Source: Pseudomonas protegens (GTDB lineage Bacteria; Pseudomonadota; Gammaproteobacteria; Pseudomonadales; Pseudomonadaceae). Taken from it: a stretch of DNA of 64,000 nt. Below are positions 9,106-18,588 of this stretch, piece after piece; the first letter of the stretch is position 1, and every line of letters begins with the position of its first letter. The translations under genes and the position numbers were made by a program. The stretch lies in assembly GCF_003363755.1 (NCBI RefSeq), contig NZ_CP031396.1, positions 3,194,501 to 3,258,500 of the forward strand. Direction: 5' to 3'. The notes under the pieces are model-generated. The model was not told the origin of the DNA. It made no database searches and saw only the letters and a program-made list of their open reading frames with translations.

Positions 9106-10188
9106 TTAGATCAAGGTCTTGCCGTGGCGCACGAAGGTCGGTTTGACCACCCGGACCGGGTACCACTTGCCGCGGATTTCCACTTCGGCACGGTCAGCGG
9201 TGGCCATCGGCACCCGCGCCAGTGCGATCGATTTACTCAGCGTAGGGGAGAAACTACCACTGGTGATCTCACCTTCGCCAACATCGGCGATGCGAACCAC
9301 TTGATGCGCGCGCAAAACCCCACGCTCTTCCAGTACCAACCCCACCAGCTTTTGCTTCACCCCGGACGCTCGCTCAGCCTCCAGAGCGGTACGACCGATG
9401 AATTTGCGTGACGACGGCTCCCAGGCAATGCTCCAGGCCATGTTCGCTGCCAAGGGCGAAACATCCTGGTGAATATCCTGGCCGTAGAGGTTCATGCCGG
9501 CTTCCAGGCGCAGGGTATCCCGGGCGCCCAGGCCGATGGGCGAGATCCCCGCTCCCACCAGATCGTTGAAAAAGGCCGGCGCCTGATCGGCGGGCAGGAC
9601 GATTTCCAGTCCATCCTCACCGGTGTAACCGGTGCGGGCGATGAACCAGTCACCGTCGGTGCCGGCTTCGAAAGGCTTGAGCTGTTGAATCAGGGCGCCA
9701 CGGGACTGGGTCACCAACTCGGCGATCTTGTGCCGGGCCTGAGGTCCCTGGATCGCCAGCATGGCCAGCTCCGGTCGCTCGCGCAGTTGCACCTGGAACT
9801 CACCCAACTGCGCCTGCATCCAGGCCAGGTCCTGATCCCGGGTGGCGGCGTTGAGCGCGAGGCGATAAGCGTCCTCGAGGCGGTAGACGATCATGTCGTC
9901 GACGATGCCGCCGCGCTCATTGAGCATGGTGCTGTACAAGGCCTGGCCAGGGTGCTGCAAACGTTCGACATCATTGGCCAGCAAGTGCTGGAGCCAGGCC
10001 TTGGCCTGGGCGCCGCTGACATCGATCACGGTCATGTGCGATACATCGAACACACCGCAATCACGTCGCACCTGATGGTGCTCCTCGACCTGCGAGCCGT
10101 AATGCAAAGGCATATCCCAACCGCCAAAATCGACCATTTTCGCGCCGAGGGCGAGATGCAGGTCATACAGAGGCGTACGCTGTCCCAT
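9106..10188 (-). CDS. gcvT: Glycine cleavage T protein, tetrahydrofolate aminomethyltransferase
   Basis: GcvT moves the one-carbon unit from aminomethyl-lipoyl GcvH to tetrahydrofolate and releases ammonia. The 360-residue product starts MGQRTPLYDLHLALGAKMVD at the ATG ending at 10188, preceded on its strand by AAGGAGAAACCC, a strong ribosome site. Folate-binding motifs DFGGWDMPLHY, VFDVSHM and ARTGYTGEDGLE are present, as is the C-terminal barrel. The further upstream in-frame ORF is not conserved. It is first of the gcvT-gcvH unit; gcvP follows only after an inverted aminotransferase gene. Confidence 0.97.
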   Translation of the reverse strand: MGQRTPLYDLHLALGAKMVDFGGWDMPLHYGSQVEEHHQVRRDCGVFDVSHMTVIDVSGAQAKAWLQHLLANDVERLQHPGQALYSTMLNERGGIVDDMIVYRLEDAYRLALNAATRDQDLAWMQAQLGEFQVQLRERPELAMLAIQGPQARHKIAELVTQSRGALIQQLKPFEAGTDGDWFIARTGYTGEDGLEIVLPADQAPAFFNDLVGAGISPIGLGARDTLRLEAGMNLYGQDIHQDVSPLAANMAWSIAWEPSSRKFIGRTALEAERASGVKQKLVGLVLEERGVLRAHQVVRIADVGEGEITSGSFSPTLSKSIALARVPMATADRAEVEIRGKWYPVRVVKPTFVRHGKTLI

Positions 10189-10342
10189 GGGTTTCTCCTT
10201 CCGGGCGTGGCGAGGGTGCGGACTGGCGCTGCTAGGGTGAAAGCCTTGAAATAGATGGCTTGCAGCCGATTTCAGCGTCCCGGCCAAACAACAGGCCGCA
10301 CCGAATGCCGCGCATTGTAGCCGCAAGGTGCAAGGCTGGCAC

Positions 10343-11959
10343 CTAACCGATTCGATGGGCTGAGCGACGAATCAGGCCAATCACCGGCAGCAGGCCAACC
10401 AGTACCAGGGTCAGCGCCGGCAACGAAGCTCGCGCCCACTCCCCTTCACTGGTCATTTCGAAGATCCGCACCGCCAGCGTGTCCCAGCCGAACGGGCGCA
10501 TCAGCAAGGTGGCGGGCATTTCCTTGAGCACATCGACGAACACCAGCAAGGCCGCGCTCAGGGTCCCGGGCAGCAATAACGGTAGATACACTTTGAAAAA
10601 CAGTCGCGGCCCACCCACCCCCAGGCTGCGCGCGGCTTCGGGCAGCGACGGGCGAATCCGCTCCAGGCTGTTTTCCAGCGGTCCGTAGGCCACCGCGATA
10701 AAACGCACCAGGTAGGCCAGCAACAAGGCGGACAGGCTACCCAGCAACAGCGGCTTGCCGGCCCCGCCCAACCAGCCGGACAACGGAATCACCAGTTCCC
10801 GGTCCAGATAGCTGAAGGCCAGCATGATCGATACCGCCAACACCGAGCCGGGCAAGGCGTAACCGAGATTGGCCAGGCTGACCCCGGCGCGGATGCCTCG
10901 GGTCGGCGCCAAGCGTCGGGCGAATGCCAACAGCAAAGCCACGCAGACGGTGATCAGCGCCGCCATGCCTCCCAGGTACAGGGTGTGGACAATCAGCCCG
11001 GCATAGCGCTCATCCAGGTCGAAGCGCCCGCGCTGCCAGAACCACACCAGCAGTTGCAGCAGCGGGATCACGAAGGCACAGGCAAATACCAGCAGGCACC
11101 AGCCCGTAGCCGCCATGGCCTTGAGCCCAGACAGGTGGTACAGCGCCTTGCCCCGGGGCCGCTCGTTGCCGGTGCGACTGGCGCCGCGGGCGCGTCGCTC
11201 GCCGTACAGCACCAGCATCACCGCCAGTAGCAACAGGCTGGCCAGTTGCGCGGCACTGGATAGACTGAAAAACCCGTACCAGGTCTTGTAGATAGCGGTA
11301 GTGAAGGTGTCGAAGTTGAACACCGACACCGCGCCGAAATCCGCCAGGGTCTCCATCAGCGCCAGGGCGACCCCAGCGCCGATGGCCGGCCGCGCCATCG
11401 GCAGCGCCACGCGCCAAAAGGCCTGCCAGGGCGACTGCCCAAGTACCCGAGCGGCCTCCATTAAGCCTTTGCCCTGGGCCAGGAAGGCGTTGCGTGCCAA
11501 CAGGTAGACGTAGGGATAGAACACCAGCACCAGCACCAGGATCACGCCGCCGGTGGAGCGCACTCTCGGTAGCCGCAAGCCTGTGCCGAACCATTCCCGC
11601 AGCAGACTTTGCACCGGTCCGGAAAAATCCAGCAGGCCGACGAAGACAAAGGCCAGTACATAGGCCGGGATCGCGAAGGGCAGCATCAGCGCCCAATCCA
11701 GCCAGCGCCGTCCGGGAAACTCGCAGAGGCTGGTGAGCCAGGCCAGGCTCACCCCCAGCAGCGTGACGCCAACGCCGACCCCGAACACCAGGGTCAGGGT
11801 GTTGCTCAACAGACGCGGCATCTGCGTGTCCCACAGGTGGGACCAGATCTGCTGGTCGACGGCCTGCCAGGACAGCAGCAGCACACTCAGCGGCAACAGG
11901 ACCAGGGCCGCTACGGCGAAGACCAGGGGATACCAGCGACGTTGGGCAGGATGGGCCAC
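10343..11959 (-). CDS. Iron(III) ABC transporter permease, fused double-domain type
   Basis: The 538-residue inner-membrane protein has two BPD-type permease halves, each with about six helices and an EAA-like loop (EAARVLGQSPWQAFWRVALP in the first; EAARSLGVGGPRLFFKVYLP in the second). This is the SfuB/FbpB layout of ferric iron importers. I choose the GTG at 11959 (VAHPAQRRW) because a GAGAG ribosome site precedes it; the longer in-frame ORF runs into a REP element. It is downstream of the matching binding-protein gene on the same strand but separated by a terminator. No ATPase gene is next to it. Confidence 0.9.
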   Translation of the reverse strand: MAHPAQRRWYPLVFAVAALVLLPLSVLLLSWQAVDQQIWSHLWDTQMPRLLSNTLTLVFGVGVGVTLLGVSLAWLTSLCEFPGRRWLDWALMLPFAIPAYVLAFVFVGLLDFSGPVQSLLREWFGTGLRLPRVRSTGGVILVLVLVFYPYVYLLARNAFLAQGKGLMEAARVLGQSPWQAFWRVALPMARPAIGAGVALALMETLADFGAVSVFNFDTFTTAIYKTWYGFFSLSSAAQLASLLLLAVMLVLYGERRARGASRTGNERPRGKALYHLSGLKAMAATGWCLLVFACAFVIPLLQLLVWFWQRGRFDLDERYAGLIVHTLYLGGMAALITVCVALLLAFARRLAPTRGIRAGVSLANLGYALPGSVLAVSIMLAFSYLDRELVIPLSGWLGGAGKPLLLGSLSALLLAYLVRFIAVAYGPLENSLERIRPSLPEAARSLGVGGPRLFFKVYLPLLLPGTLSAALLVFVDVLKEMPATLLMRPFGWDTLAVRIFEMTSEGEWARASLPALTLVLVGLLPVIGLIRRSAHRIG

Positions 11960-12008
11960 AAAGAACTCTCGGGCAGGTGGAACAGACAAAAATACTTGCG
12001 CAAAACGC

Positions 12009-12145
12009 GTGGAGCGATGGAGCTTGCTCCCGCTGGGTGCCATGGCCGCCCCAACGGCTGCAACCACGTTACGCCAGTTGAATCACGTATTCAGGGCTTG
12101 CCACCGCTACGCGGTGGAACGGGAGCAAGCTCCCTCGCCACAAAA
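12009..12145. repeat. REPIN: inverted pair of REP palindromes
   Basis: Two related palindromes in opposite orientation, GGAGCTTGCTCCCGCTGGG (about 12019-12037) and GGGAGCAAGCTCCCTCGCCA (12121-12140), flank about 85 bases of spacer. This is the usual REPIN architecture in P. fluorescens-group genomes. It lies between the iron-binding-protein gene and the permease gene. Confidence 0.75.
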
Positions 12146-12159
12146 GCCCAACCGTTAAA

Positions 12160-12186
12160 CAAAACGCCCCGCAAAAGCGGGGCGCA
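12160..12186 (-). terminator. Intrinsic terminator after the iron-binding protein gene
   Basis: On the - strand the stem CGCCCCGC/GCGGGGCG (arms 12165-12172 and 12177-12184) is followed by TTTTGTTT. It lies just after the stop of the binding-protein gene, so readthrough into the permease gene should be reduced. Confidence 0.8.
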
Positions 12187-12200
12187 GTATAACGGCAGTC

Positions 12201-13202
12201 TCAGTTCCAGCCAGCGCGGTCCATCAAGCGAATGGCCTCGGCCTGGCGCTTGCCGGCGATCTCAACCGGCAGGGTATCGGCCACGAACTTGCCCCAGCTG
12301 GCCACTTCCGCAGAAGGCGCCACCGCCGGGTTGGCCGGGAACTCCTGGTTGACGTCGGCAAAGATCTTCTGCGCTTCAGGCGTGGTCATCCACTCCACCA
12401 GCGCCTTGGCCGCCTCCGGATGCGGCGCGTACTTGGTCAGGCCAATACCCGACAGGTTGACGTGCACCCCGCGATCGCCCTGGTTCGGCCAGAACAGCTT
12501 CACCGCCAGGTCGGGCTTCTGCTTGTGCAAGCGGCCGTAATAGTAGGTGTTGACGATGCCAACGTCGCATTGGCCGGCGTTGATCGCATCCAGCACCGCG
12601 ATGTCATCGGAGAACACATCGGTGGACAGGTTGTTGACCCAGCCCTTGATGATCTCTTCGGTCTTCGCCGCGCCGTGGGTCTCGATCAGGGTGGCAGTCA
12701 GCGACTGGTTGTAGACCTTCTTCGCGCTACGCAGGCACAGACGGCCTTCCCACTGCTTGTCGGCCAAGGCTTCATAGGTGGTCAGTTCGGAAGGTTTGAC
12801 CCGCTCGGTGGAGTAGGCCAGGGTCCGCGCCCGCAGGCTCAGGCCGGTCCAGGCGTGGTTGGAAGAGCGGTATTGCAGAGGGATGTTGCTGTCGATGACC
12901 TTGGAGGTGAACGGTTGCAGGATGCCCATCTGCTCGGCCTGCCAGAGGTTGCCGGCGTCCACGGTGAGCAGCAGGTCGGCGGTGGCGTTTTCGCCCTCGG
13001 CCTTGATCCGCTGCATCAGCGGCGCTTCCTTGTCGGTGATGAACTTGATCTTCACCCCGGTCTTCTGGGTGTAGGCATCGAACACCGGCTTGATCAGCTC
13101 ATCGATACGCGAGGAGTAGACCACGACTTCATCGGCAGCATGGGCGGCGGTGCCGATGAAAGTGAGTGCCAGGGCGGTCAGTAGACGCTTCGGTGCCAAC
13201 AT
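12201..13202 (-). CDS. Periplasmic iron(III)-binding protein of an ABC transporter
   Basis: The 333-residue protein starts with a clear signal peptide ([22 protein letters not shown], cleavage likely after AHA) and continues [12 protein letters not shown], the typical start of FutA/FbpA-type extracellular iron-binding proteins. A di-tyrosine motif (NTYYYGRL), the usual ferric-ion ligand region, is present near residue 220. It captures Fe3+ in the periplasm for the permease encoded next. The in-frame ORF extends upstream, but the ATG at 13202 with the signal peptide is the convincing start. No perfect Fur box was seen upstream by eye. Confidence 0.92.
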   Translation of the reverse strand: MLAPKRLLTALALTFIGTAAHAADEVVVYSSRIDELIKPVFDAYTQKTGVKIKFITDKEAPLMQRIKAEGENATADLLLTVDAGNLWQAEQMGILQPFTSKVIDSNIPLQYRSSNHAWTGLSLRARTLAYSTERVKPSELTTYEALADKQWEGRLCLRSAKKVYNQSLTATLIETHGAAKTEEIIKGWVNNLSTDVFSDDIAVLDAINAGQCDVGIVNTYYYGRLHKQKPDLAVKLFWPNQGDRGVHVNLSGIGLTKYAPHPEAAKALVEWMTTPEAQKIFADVNQEFPANPAVAPSAEVASWGKFVADTLPVEIAGKRQAEAIRLMDRAGWN

Positions 13203-13317
13203 GGGAGCAGTCTCTCGATTATAAAATGAGGCGAAATGATAAGGACTCCCATTTGCCTTCTCAACCGAACCTGACGCCGAGGCGTTACCAGATGTTGCGT
13301 AGAGCCGTCCGCCAGGA

Positions 13318-13342
13318 AGCTTCGCCGGCCAGCCGGCGCCTA
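13318..13342. repeat. REP-like palindrome at the 3' end of ubiI
   Basis: The palindrome CGCCGGC-CA-GCCGGCG (13323-13338) abuts the stop codon of the ubiI gene and resembles the GGAGCCGGCTGGCCGGC class of REP elements seen again near 36470 and 38140. Confidence 0.6.
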
Positions 13343-14563
13343 CGCTTGGGCCAGCTCTGGTAGATCGCCGCTCAGGCCCAGTGCCTGACGCACGAACAGC
13401 GCCTTGGCCTCGGGCATCTGGTCGACCATCTTCAGGCCAGTGTTGCGCAGCCAGCGCAGCGGCAACGGATCGGCCTGGAACAGCCGCTCGAAGCCTTCCA
13501 TGGCCGCCATCAGCGCCAGGTTGTGAGGCATGCGCCGACGCTCGAAACGGCTCAGCACCTTGAGCTCGGCCAAGCGCTCGCCACGGCTGGCCGCTTGCAG
13601 CAGCACTTCGGCCAGCACTGCGGCATCGAGGAAACCCAGGTTGACCCCCTGTCCCGCCAGCGGATGAATGGTATGGGCGGCGTCGCCGATCAGGGCCAGG
13701 CCTTCGGCCACGTAGCGCTTGGCGTGGCGCTGGCGTAGCGGCACGCAAAGCCGAGGGTCGGCGCTGAGCACGGTGCCCAGGCGACCTTCGAAGGCGCGCT
13801 CCAGCTCAGCACAAAACGCGGCGTCATCCAGGGCCATCAAGCGCTCGGCCTCGGTGGGCGTGGTGGACCAGACAATGGAGCACCAGTCGTGCTGCCCGTC
13901 CCGTACCAACGGCAGAAACGCCAACGGGCCGGTGTCGGTGAAACGCTGCCAGGCGGTCAGTTGATGGGGCTGGCTGCTGCGCACACTGGTGACGATGGCG
14001 TGATGCAGGTAATCCCACTCCCGGGTAGCACAACCGGTCAGGCGACGCACGGCCGAGTTGGCGCCATCGGCGGCGATGACCAAAGGCGCTCGCAGGACCC
14101 GGCCGTCCGCCAGGGTCAGCAGCCAGTCATCGCCGGAGCGGCGCATCTGCTCCAGGCGGGCATTGGCCAACAAACCGATGTCGCACTCGTGCAAACGCTC
14201 AAGCAAGGCATCCTGAACCACGCGGTTCTCGACGATATGTCCCAACACCTCGGCATGCACGCTGGAGGCCGAGAAGTGAATCTGCCCGGTGCCGCTGCCG
14301 TCCCAGACCTGCATGTCGCAGTAGGGGCTGCTGCGCCGTGCGGCAATACCGTCCCAGGCGCCAAGGCGCTGCAGAATCCGCTGGCTGGCGGCCGACAAGG
14401 CACTGACCCGGGGTTCGAACGGCAACTCGGCGTCGAAGGGTTTGACACTCAGGGAGCCGCCATCGAGCAGCAGCACTTCCAGGCCGCTGCCCTGCAACGC
14501 CAACGCCAAGGCACTGCCGACCATTCCAGCTCCGACAATCAGCACATCTGCGCGCATTTCCAT
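13340..14563 (-). CDS. ubiI: UbiI/VisC-type FAD-dependent ubiquinone hydroxylase
   Basis: The 407-residue flavoprotein monooxygenase has all three family motifs: the Rossmann dinucleotide loop [14 protein letters not shown] at the N-terminus, the DG motif in [11 protein letters not shown], and [18 protein letters not shown] for FAD ribityl binding. Such enzymes hydroxylate the ring during aerobic ubiquinone biosynthesis at the membrane. It is last in a tightly packed unit pepP-ubiH-DUF4442-ubiI; the preceding gene ends three bases upstream. Assignment to UbiI rather than another ring position (UbiF/UbiH) rests on the P. aeruginosa gene order and is less certain than the family. Confidence 0.85.
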   Translation of the reverse strand: MEMRADVLIVGAGMVGSALALALQGSGLEVLLLDGGSLSVKPFDAELPFEPRVSALSAASQRILQRLGAWDGIAARRSSPYCDMQVWDGSGTGQIHFSASSVHAEVLGHIVENRVVQDALLERLHECDIGLLANARLEQMRRSGDDWLLTLADGRVLRAPLVIAADGANSAVRRLTGCATREWDYLHHAIVTSVRSSQPHQLTAWQRFTDTGPLAFLPLVRDGQHDWCSIVWSTTPTEAERLMALDDAAFCAELERAFEGRLGTVLSADPRLCVPLRQRHAKRYVAEGLALIGDAAHTIHPLAGQGVNLGFLDAAVLAEVLLQAASRGERLAELKVLSRFERRRMPHNLALMAAMEGFERLFQADPLPLRWLRNTGLKMVDQMPEAKALFVRQALGLSGDLPELAQA

Positions 14564-14566
14564 GCT

Positions 14567-15052
14567 TTAGGCCTGTCTCGCTTGCGGCTTGAGCCGCACA
14601 TAAAGGGTTTTATCGACCCGCGCCACCAGGGTGCCGGAGCCGTCATGAATCTCTACCTGCAACTGCGGCAGGTACTTCTCGCCCGTTGCGGTCTGCTGGC
14701 GCACTTCGTCGAGCAGCGCCTGGTCAATGCTGAACCGAGCAAACACCGGCCCCTTGCCCGGGGCGATGAAGTCGATGGCCGCGGCCTTGTCCCAGACGAT
14801 GTAGTCGCGTCCCAGGTTCTCCATCAGCATCAGCATGAAAAACGGGTCCACCATCGAATACAGGCTGCCGCCGAACTGGGTGCCGACATAGTTGCGGTTG
14901 TACCAGCCCAGACCCATGGAGACCTGGACTTCGCGGAAATCCGCGCTGATCTGGCGAACCCGCACACCTGCCCCCAGATAGGGCGGATACAGGTTCATCA
15001 CCCAGCGCAGCAAGCGTGCCTTGCCGACGCGTCGAGTCAGCCACTCACGCAT
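14567..15052 (-). CDS. DUF4442 (hot-dog fold, thioesterase-like) protein
   Basis: The 161-residue protein starts MREWLTRRVGKARLLRW at the ATG ending at 15052, which overlaps the end of ubiH by eight bases. An earlier in-frame start would lie inside ubiH and lacks conservation. The segment NYVGTQFGGSLYSMVDPFFM is the hot-dog helix region of the DUF4442 family, related to acyl-CoA thioesterases. Its substrate is unknown. Its constant place between two ubiquinone hydroxylase genes in pseudomonads suggests, but does not prove, a membrane-lipid or quinone-related role. Confidence 0.85.
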   Translation of the reverse strand: MREWLTRRVGKARLLRWVMNLYPPYLGAGVRVRQISADFREVQVSMGLGWYNRNYVGTQFGGSLYSMVDPFFMLMLMENLGRDYIVWDKAAAIDFIAPGKGPVFARFSIDQALLDEVRQQTATGEKYLPQLQVEIHDGSGTLVARVDKTLYVRLKPQARQA

Positions 15053-16232
15053 CCGGACGAGTGCCCAGGCCCATGGCCTGGCGCGCGAACCAGCGCTTGG
15101 CCGGGGGCAGCAGGTCCAGTCCGAGCAAGCCAAGATTGCGCCCCACCGACAGCAGGGGCAGCTTGCTGCCGAACAGCCGCGTGACCTGATCGGAAAAACC
15201 CACGGTCAGGCTCTGGTCCAGGCGCTGGCGCTCGCGATAAGCCTGCAGCACGGCAAAATCGCCCGGCAGTTGTTCGCTGGCCAGCAAGGCATCCGCCAGG
15301 GCCTGGGCATCACGCAGCGACAGGTTGAAGCCCTGTCCGGCAATCGGATGCAGGCTGTGGGCGGCATTGCCCAGCACCACCAGATGGGAGCGCACCTGCT
15401 CTTCGGCTTCTACCAGGGACAGCGGATACAAATGCCGAGCACCCACTTGTTTCAAGGTGCCCAGGCGATAACCGAATACGCCCTGCAATTCGCTGAGGAA
15501 ACTACGGTCATCCAGGTCGGCCAGACGCTGAGCGTCCATGCCCTGGCGGGTCCAGATCAGCGCGCAGCGGTTTTCCGGCAATGGCAGCAACGCCATCGGT
15601 CCGTCATCGGTGAAGCGCTCGAAGGCCATGCCGTTGTGGGCTTCGCTGGGGGTAATGTTGGCAATCAGCGCGCTCTGGTTATAGGGGCGATTCTTGACCC
15701 CGATACCCAATTGTTCGCGCAGGCCGGAGCGGCCACCGTCGGCGAGCACCGCAAGGTCGCATTCCAGTGTGGTTTCGTCATTCAGGGTCAGGCGATAGCC
15801 GCCTTCCAGAGGCTCCAGGCGAGTGACCTCCGCCGGACAGCGCCAGCTGATCACGTCCTTGTCCAGTCCTTGCCACAGGCATTGACCGAGCCAGGCGTTT
15901 TCCACCACATAACCCAGGGCCGGAACCCCTTCTTCCATGGCCGACAGGCGCGCAGTGGAAAACCGCCCACGGTCGGACACATGAATCTGCTTGATCGGCT
16001 CGGCGCGCCGGGAGATCGCTTGCCACAAGCCCAGGCGCTGGTAGATCTGTCGGGCGCCAAAGGACAGTGCCGAAGAACGCGCATCGTAGCTGGGCTGGAA
16101 GCTGTCGCCGGGGGCGAAGGGTTCGATCAGCACGATCTTCCAGCCCCGGGCCTTGGCTCCGGCCTGCAGAGCCAGGGCCAGGCTTGCGCCGACCAGGCCG
16201 CCACCGATGATGGCCAGATTGACCCGGCTCAT
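15045..16232 (-). CDS. ubiH: UbiH, 2-octaprenyl-6-methoxyphenol hydroxylase-type monooxygenase
   Basis: The 395-residue FAD monooxygenase shows IGGGLVGASLALAL at the N-terminus, LADGGRSGLREQLG and the FAD motif GNAAHSLHPIAGQGFNLS. It hydroxylates the ubiquinone ring precursor in the aerobic pathway. The start overlaps the pepP stop by four bases (ATGA), indicating translational coupling. Its paralogue ubiI lies 500 bases downstream; the two share the same architecture. Choice of UbiH for this copy follows the conserved order pepP-ubiH. Confidence 0.92.
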   Translation of the reverse strand: MSRVNLAIIGGGLVGASLALALQAGAKARGWKIVLIEPFAPGDSFQPSYDARSSALSFGARQIYQRLGLWQAISRRAEPIKQIHVSDRGRFSTARLSAMEEGVPALGYVVENAWLGQCLWQGLDKDVISWRCPAEVTRLEPLEGGYRLTLNDETTLECDLAVLADGGRSGLREQLGIGVKNRPYNQSALIANITPSEAHNGMAFERFTDDGPMALLPLPENRCALIWTRQGMDAQRLADLDDRSFLSELQGVFGYRLGTLKQVGARHLYPLSLVEAEEQVRSHLVVLGNAAHSLHPIAGQGFNLSLRDAQALADALLASEQLPGDFAVLQAYRERQRLDQSLTVGFSDQVTRLFGSKLPLLSVGRNLGLLGLDLLPPAKRWFARQAMGLGTRPDA

Positions 16233-17563
16233 GAGGCCTGAACTCGGGCTGCTGCCATCAGTGCCTCGATCTCGGCGACGCTTTTGGGCACGCCGCTTGT
16301 CAGAATTTCACAGCCCTGCTTGGTCACTACCACGTCGTCCTCGATGCGCACGCCAATGCCGCGCCACTTCTTCGCCACTTGCTGGTTGTCCGGGGAGATG
16401 TAGATGCCCGGCTCCACGGTCAGCGCCATGCCGACCTCCAACACCCGCCACTCGCCGCCGACCTTGTATTCGCCGACATCGTGTACATCCATGCCCAGCC
16501 AATGCCCGGCGCGGTGCATGTAAAACGTCTTGTAAGCCTCGCTGGCAATCAGCTCGTCGACTGCGCCTTCCAACAGACCCAACTTCACCAGACCGGCGGT
16601 GATCACCCGGACCGTTGCCTCATGGGCCTGGTTCCAGTGCTTGTTCGGGGCGATCTCGGCAAACGCCGCTTCCTGGGCCGCCAGCACCAGTTCGTAGATC
16701 GCCTTCTGCTCGGGCGAGAACTTACCGTTGACCGGCCAGGTCCGGGTGATATCACTGGCATAGCAGTCGATTTCACAACCAGCGTCGATCAATACCAGAT
16801 CACCGTCCTTGAGCAGGGCGTCATTCTGTTGGTAGTGCAGGATGCAGCTGTTGCGCCCGGCAGCGACGATGGAACCATAAGCCGGCATCTTCGCCCCGCC
16901 CTTGCGGAACTCGTAGTCCAGCTCGGCTTCCAGACTGAACTCGTGCAATCCGGGGCGACTGGCCTGCATGGCCCGGATATGGGCCTGGGCGGAAATCCGT
17001 GCGGCTTCGCGCATCACCTTCACTTCCGCCGCCGATTTATACAGGCGCATATCGTGCAGCAGATGATCCAGGGCAACGAATTCGTTCGGCGGCTGGGCAC
17101 CAAGGTGCGCTTTAGAGCGGATCACGTTGATCCAGTCCATCAGGTGGCGATCGAACTCGGGGTTGCTGCCCATGGCCGAATAGACCCGGTCACGACCTTC
17201 GATCAGCCCCGGGAGAATGTCGTCGATATCAGTGATGGGAAACGCATCGTCCGCACCGTAGTCACGGATCGCACCTTCCTGACCAGCCCGCAGGCCATCC
17301 CACAGTTCCCGCTCGGCATTGCGCTCACGGCAGAACAGCACGTACTCACCATGCTCGCGACCGGGCATCAGCACGATCACGGCCTGGGGCTCGGGAAAAC
17401 CGCTGAGGTATTGGAAATCGCTGTCCTGGCGGTAGACGTGCTCCACATCGCGGTTGCGAATGGCCACGGCCGCCGCCGGCAGGATCGCGATGCTGTTGGG
17501 CTCCATCTGCGCCATGAGCGCCTTGCGGCGACGGCTGTATTCCGCTCTAGGGATATGAATCAT
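16229..17563 (-). CDS. pepP: Xaa-Pro aminopeptidase (aminopeptidase P)
   Basis: This 444-residue metallopeptidase removes N-terminal residues preceding proline. The pita-bread fold metal ligands are visible: aspartates in DAGCEIDCYASDITR, the histidine in HRAGHWLGMDVHDVG, and glutamates in VEPGIYIS and GVRIEDDVVV. The length is normal for the family. The ATG at 17563 starts MIHIPRAEYSRRR and lies 23 bases after the ygfB-like stop. It is coupled to ubiH downstream. Confidence 0.96.
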   Translation of the reverse strand: MIHIPRAEYSRRRKALMAQMEPNSIAILPAAAVAIRNRDVEHVYRQDSDFQYLSGFPEPQAVIVLMPGREHGEYVLFCRERNAERELWDGLRAGQEGAIRDYGADDAFPITDIDDILPGLIEGRDRVYSAMGSNPEFDRHLMDWINVIRSKAHLGAQPPNEFVALDHLLHDMRLYKSAAEVKVMREAARISAQAHIRAMQASRPGLHEFSLEAELDYEFRKGGAKMPAYGSIVAAGRNSCILHYQQNDALLKDGDLVLIDAGCEIDCYASDITRTWPVNGKFSPEQKAIYELVLAAQEAAFAEIAPNKHWNQAHEATVRVITAGLVKLGLLEGAVDELIASEAYKTFYMHRAGHWLGMDVHDVGEYKVGGEWRVLEVGMALTVEPGIYISPDNQQVAKKWRGIGVRIEDDVVVTKQGCEILTSGVPKSVAEIEALMAAARVQAS

Positions 17564-17586
17564 GGGCAGATGCAGTTCCCTGTCAG

Positions 17587-18144
17587 TCAGTGCAGAGAAG
17601 GCTTGGCAGCCGGTGCAACGGTCTTGTTGGTTTCGGTGAACAGCAGCAATGGCGCGACCCGCAGGTACTCCATCACTTCCATGTAGTCGCTTTCACCGTC
17701 GTCGGACTCTTCCAGCGCATCCTGTACCTGAGCGATGGCTGCAAGGTCCTGCAACACTTCCGTGGCCTCGACGCTCAGGGCGCTGCTGTCACGGGAATTG
17801 AGGCCGAAACCGGCGAGGAAACCCTGGCACCACTGGCCCAGGGCCGCGGCACGTTCGGTCAATGGCGCGTCGTCGCTGGGCAGCAGCAGGACCACGGTCA
17901 TGTCGTCGCTGGTGAGCTCGCCCTTGACCATTTCCTGCAGGCCGATCAGGGCGTTGCGCACATTTTCTTGTGGCTCGCCTTCGAGCAACTCGGAAGCGTC
18001 CACCAGCCAGCCGTCGACCTCGAAGCCGGCGCCAGCGCAGCTACGGCCCAGCAACAGGCCGTGCAATTCGGCAGGAGAAACAGGATGACCGCTGCTGCTG
18101 AGCAGGGTGGCGAAGGCGTTGTACGGGGAATTCTGAATGGGCAT
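17587..18144 (-). CDS. YgfB/YecA-family protein (UPF0149)
   Basis: The 185-residue, acidic protein matches the UPF0149 family in its N-terminal helix pair ([15 protein letters not shown]) and in [11 protein letters not shown], and lacks the C-terminal SEC-C zinc motif. The E. coli relative YgfB lies at the same place, upstream of pepP-ubiH. In P. aeruginosa a YgfB protein has been linked to control of ampDh3 and beta-lactam response. It heads the leftward ygfB-pepP-ubiH-DUF4442-ubiI unit, divergent from the ZapB-like/zapA genes. Confidence 0.88.
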   Translation of the reverse strand: MPIQNSPYNAFATLLSSSGHPVSPAELHGLLLGRSCAGAGFEVDGWLVDASELLEGEPQENVRNALIGLQEMVKGELTSDDMTVVLLLPSDDAPLTERAAALGQWCQGFLAGFGLNSRDSSALSVEATEVLQDLAAIAQVQDALEESDDGESDYMEVMEYLRVAPLLLFTETNKTVAPAAKPSLH

Positions 18145-18378
18145 GGGCAGCTAGGCGCCAAGCGGCGCAATGTCTAGAATGAAGGCCTTGTATCGTAGGG
18201 CGTGTCATCATTCATTGCCAGCGCCGCGTTGCGCCTTGCGCCCCGTTACAGCGGTCCGCGGGGCCTGGGGCGACGGACAGATTGCCGACCGACAGCACCC
18301 GATGCGCCAGGACTGTTCGGGCCGTCCAGGCGCTGCCCAGCCAGTTGCCACTCATCAGACCAACTTCAGTGGGACACA

Positions 18379-18588
18379 ATGGAAGACACCGACCTGCACG
18401 CACTGATGGCCAGACTCGAACTGCTTATTACCCGGGTCGAGCAACTAAAGAGTCAAAACGCACTCTTATTAGCTCAGGAAAAGACCTGGCGCGAGGAACG
18501 CGCGCACCTCATTGAAAAAAACGAAATCGCCCGGCGTAAGGTCGAATCGATGATTTCGCGCCTCAAGGCCCTGGAGCAAGACTCATGA
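18379..18588 (+). CDS. Small coiled-coil protein, TIGR02449/ZapB-like
   Basis: The 69-residue protein starts at MEDTDLHALMARLE and is almost entirely a heptad-patterned helix (LLITRVEQLKSQNALLLAQE). This is the TIGR02449 family found directly before zapA in gammaproteobacteria. Upstream in-frame sequence is not conserved. Its stop overlaps the zapA start by four bases, suggesting coupled synthesis and a division-ring function like ZapB, which is inference from context. Confidence 0.85.
   Translation: MEDTDLHALMARLELLITRVEQLKSQNALLLAQEKTWREERAHLIEKNEIARRKVESMISRLKALEQDS

Noticed and set aside
10189..10342. Possible glycine riboswitch upstream of gcvT
   Set aside because: The 154-base leader has no visible tandem aptamer pattern, and the space before the neighbouring gene is short.
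18145..18378. Earlier starts for the ZapB-like gene
   Set aside because: The in-frame upstream codons are not coiled-coil and show no ribosome site or conservation; this is the divergent promoter region with ygfB.
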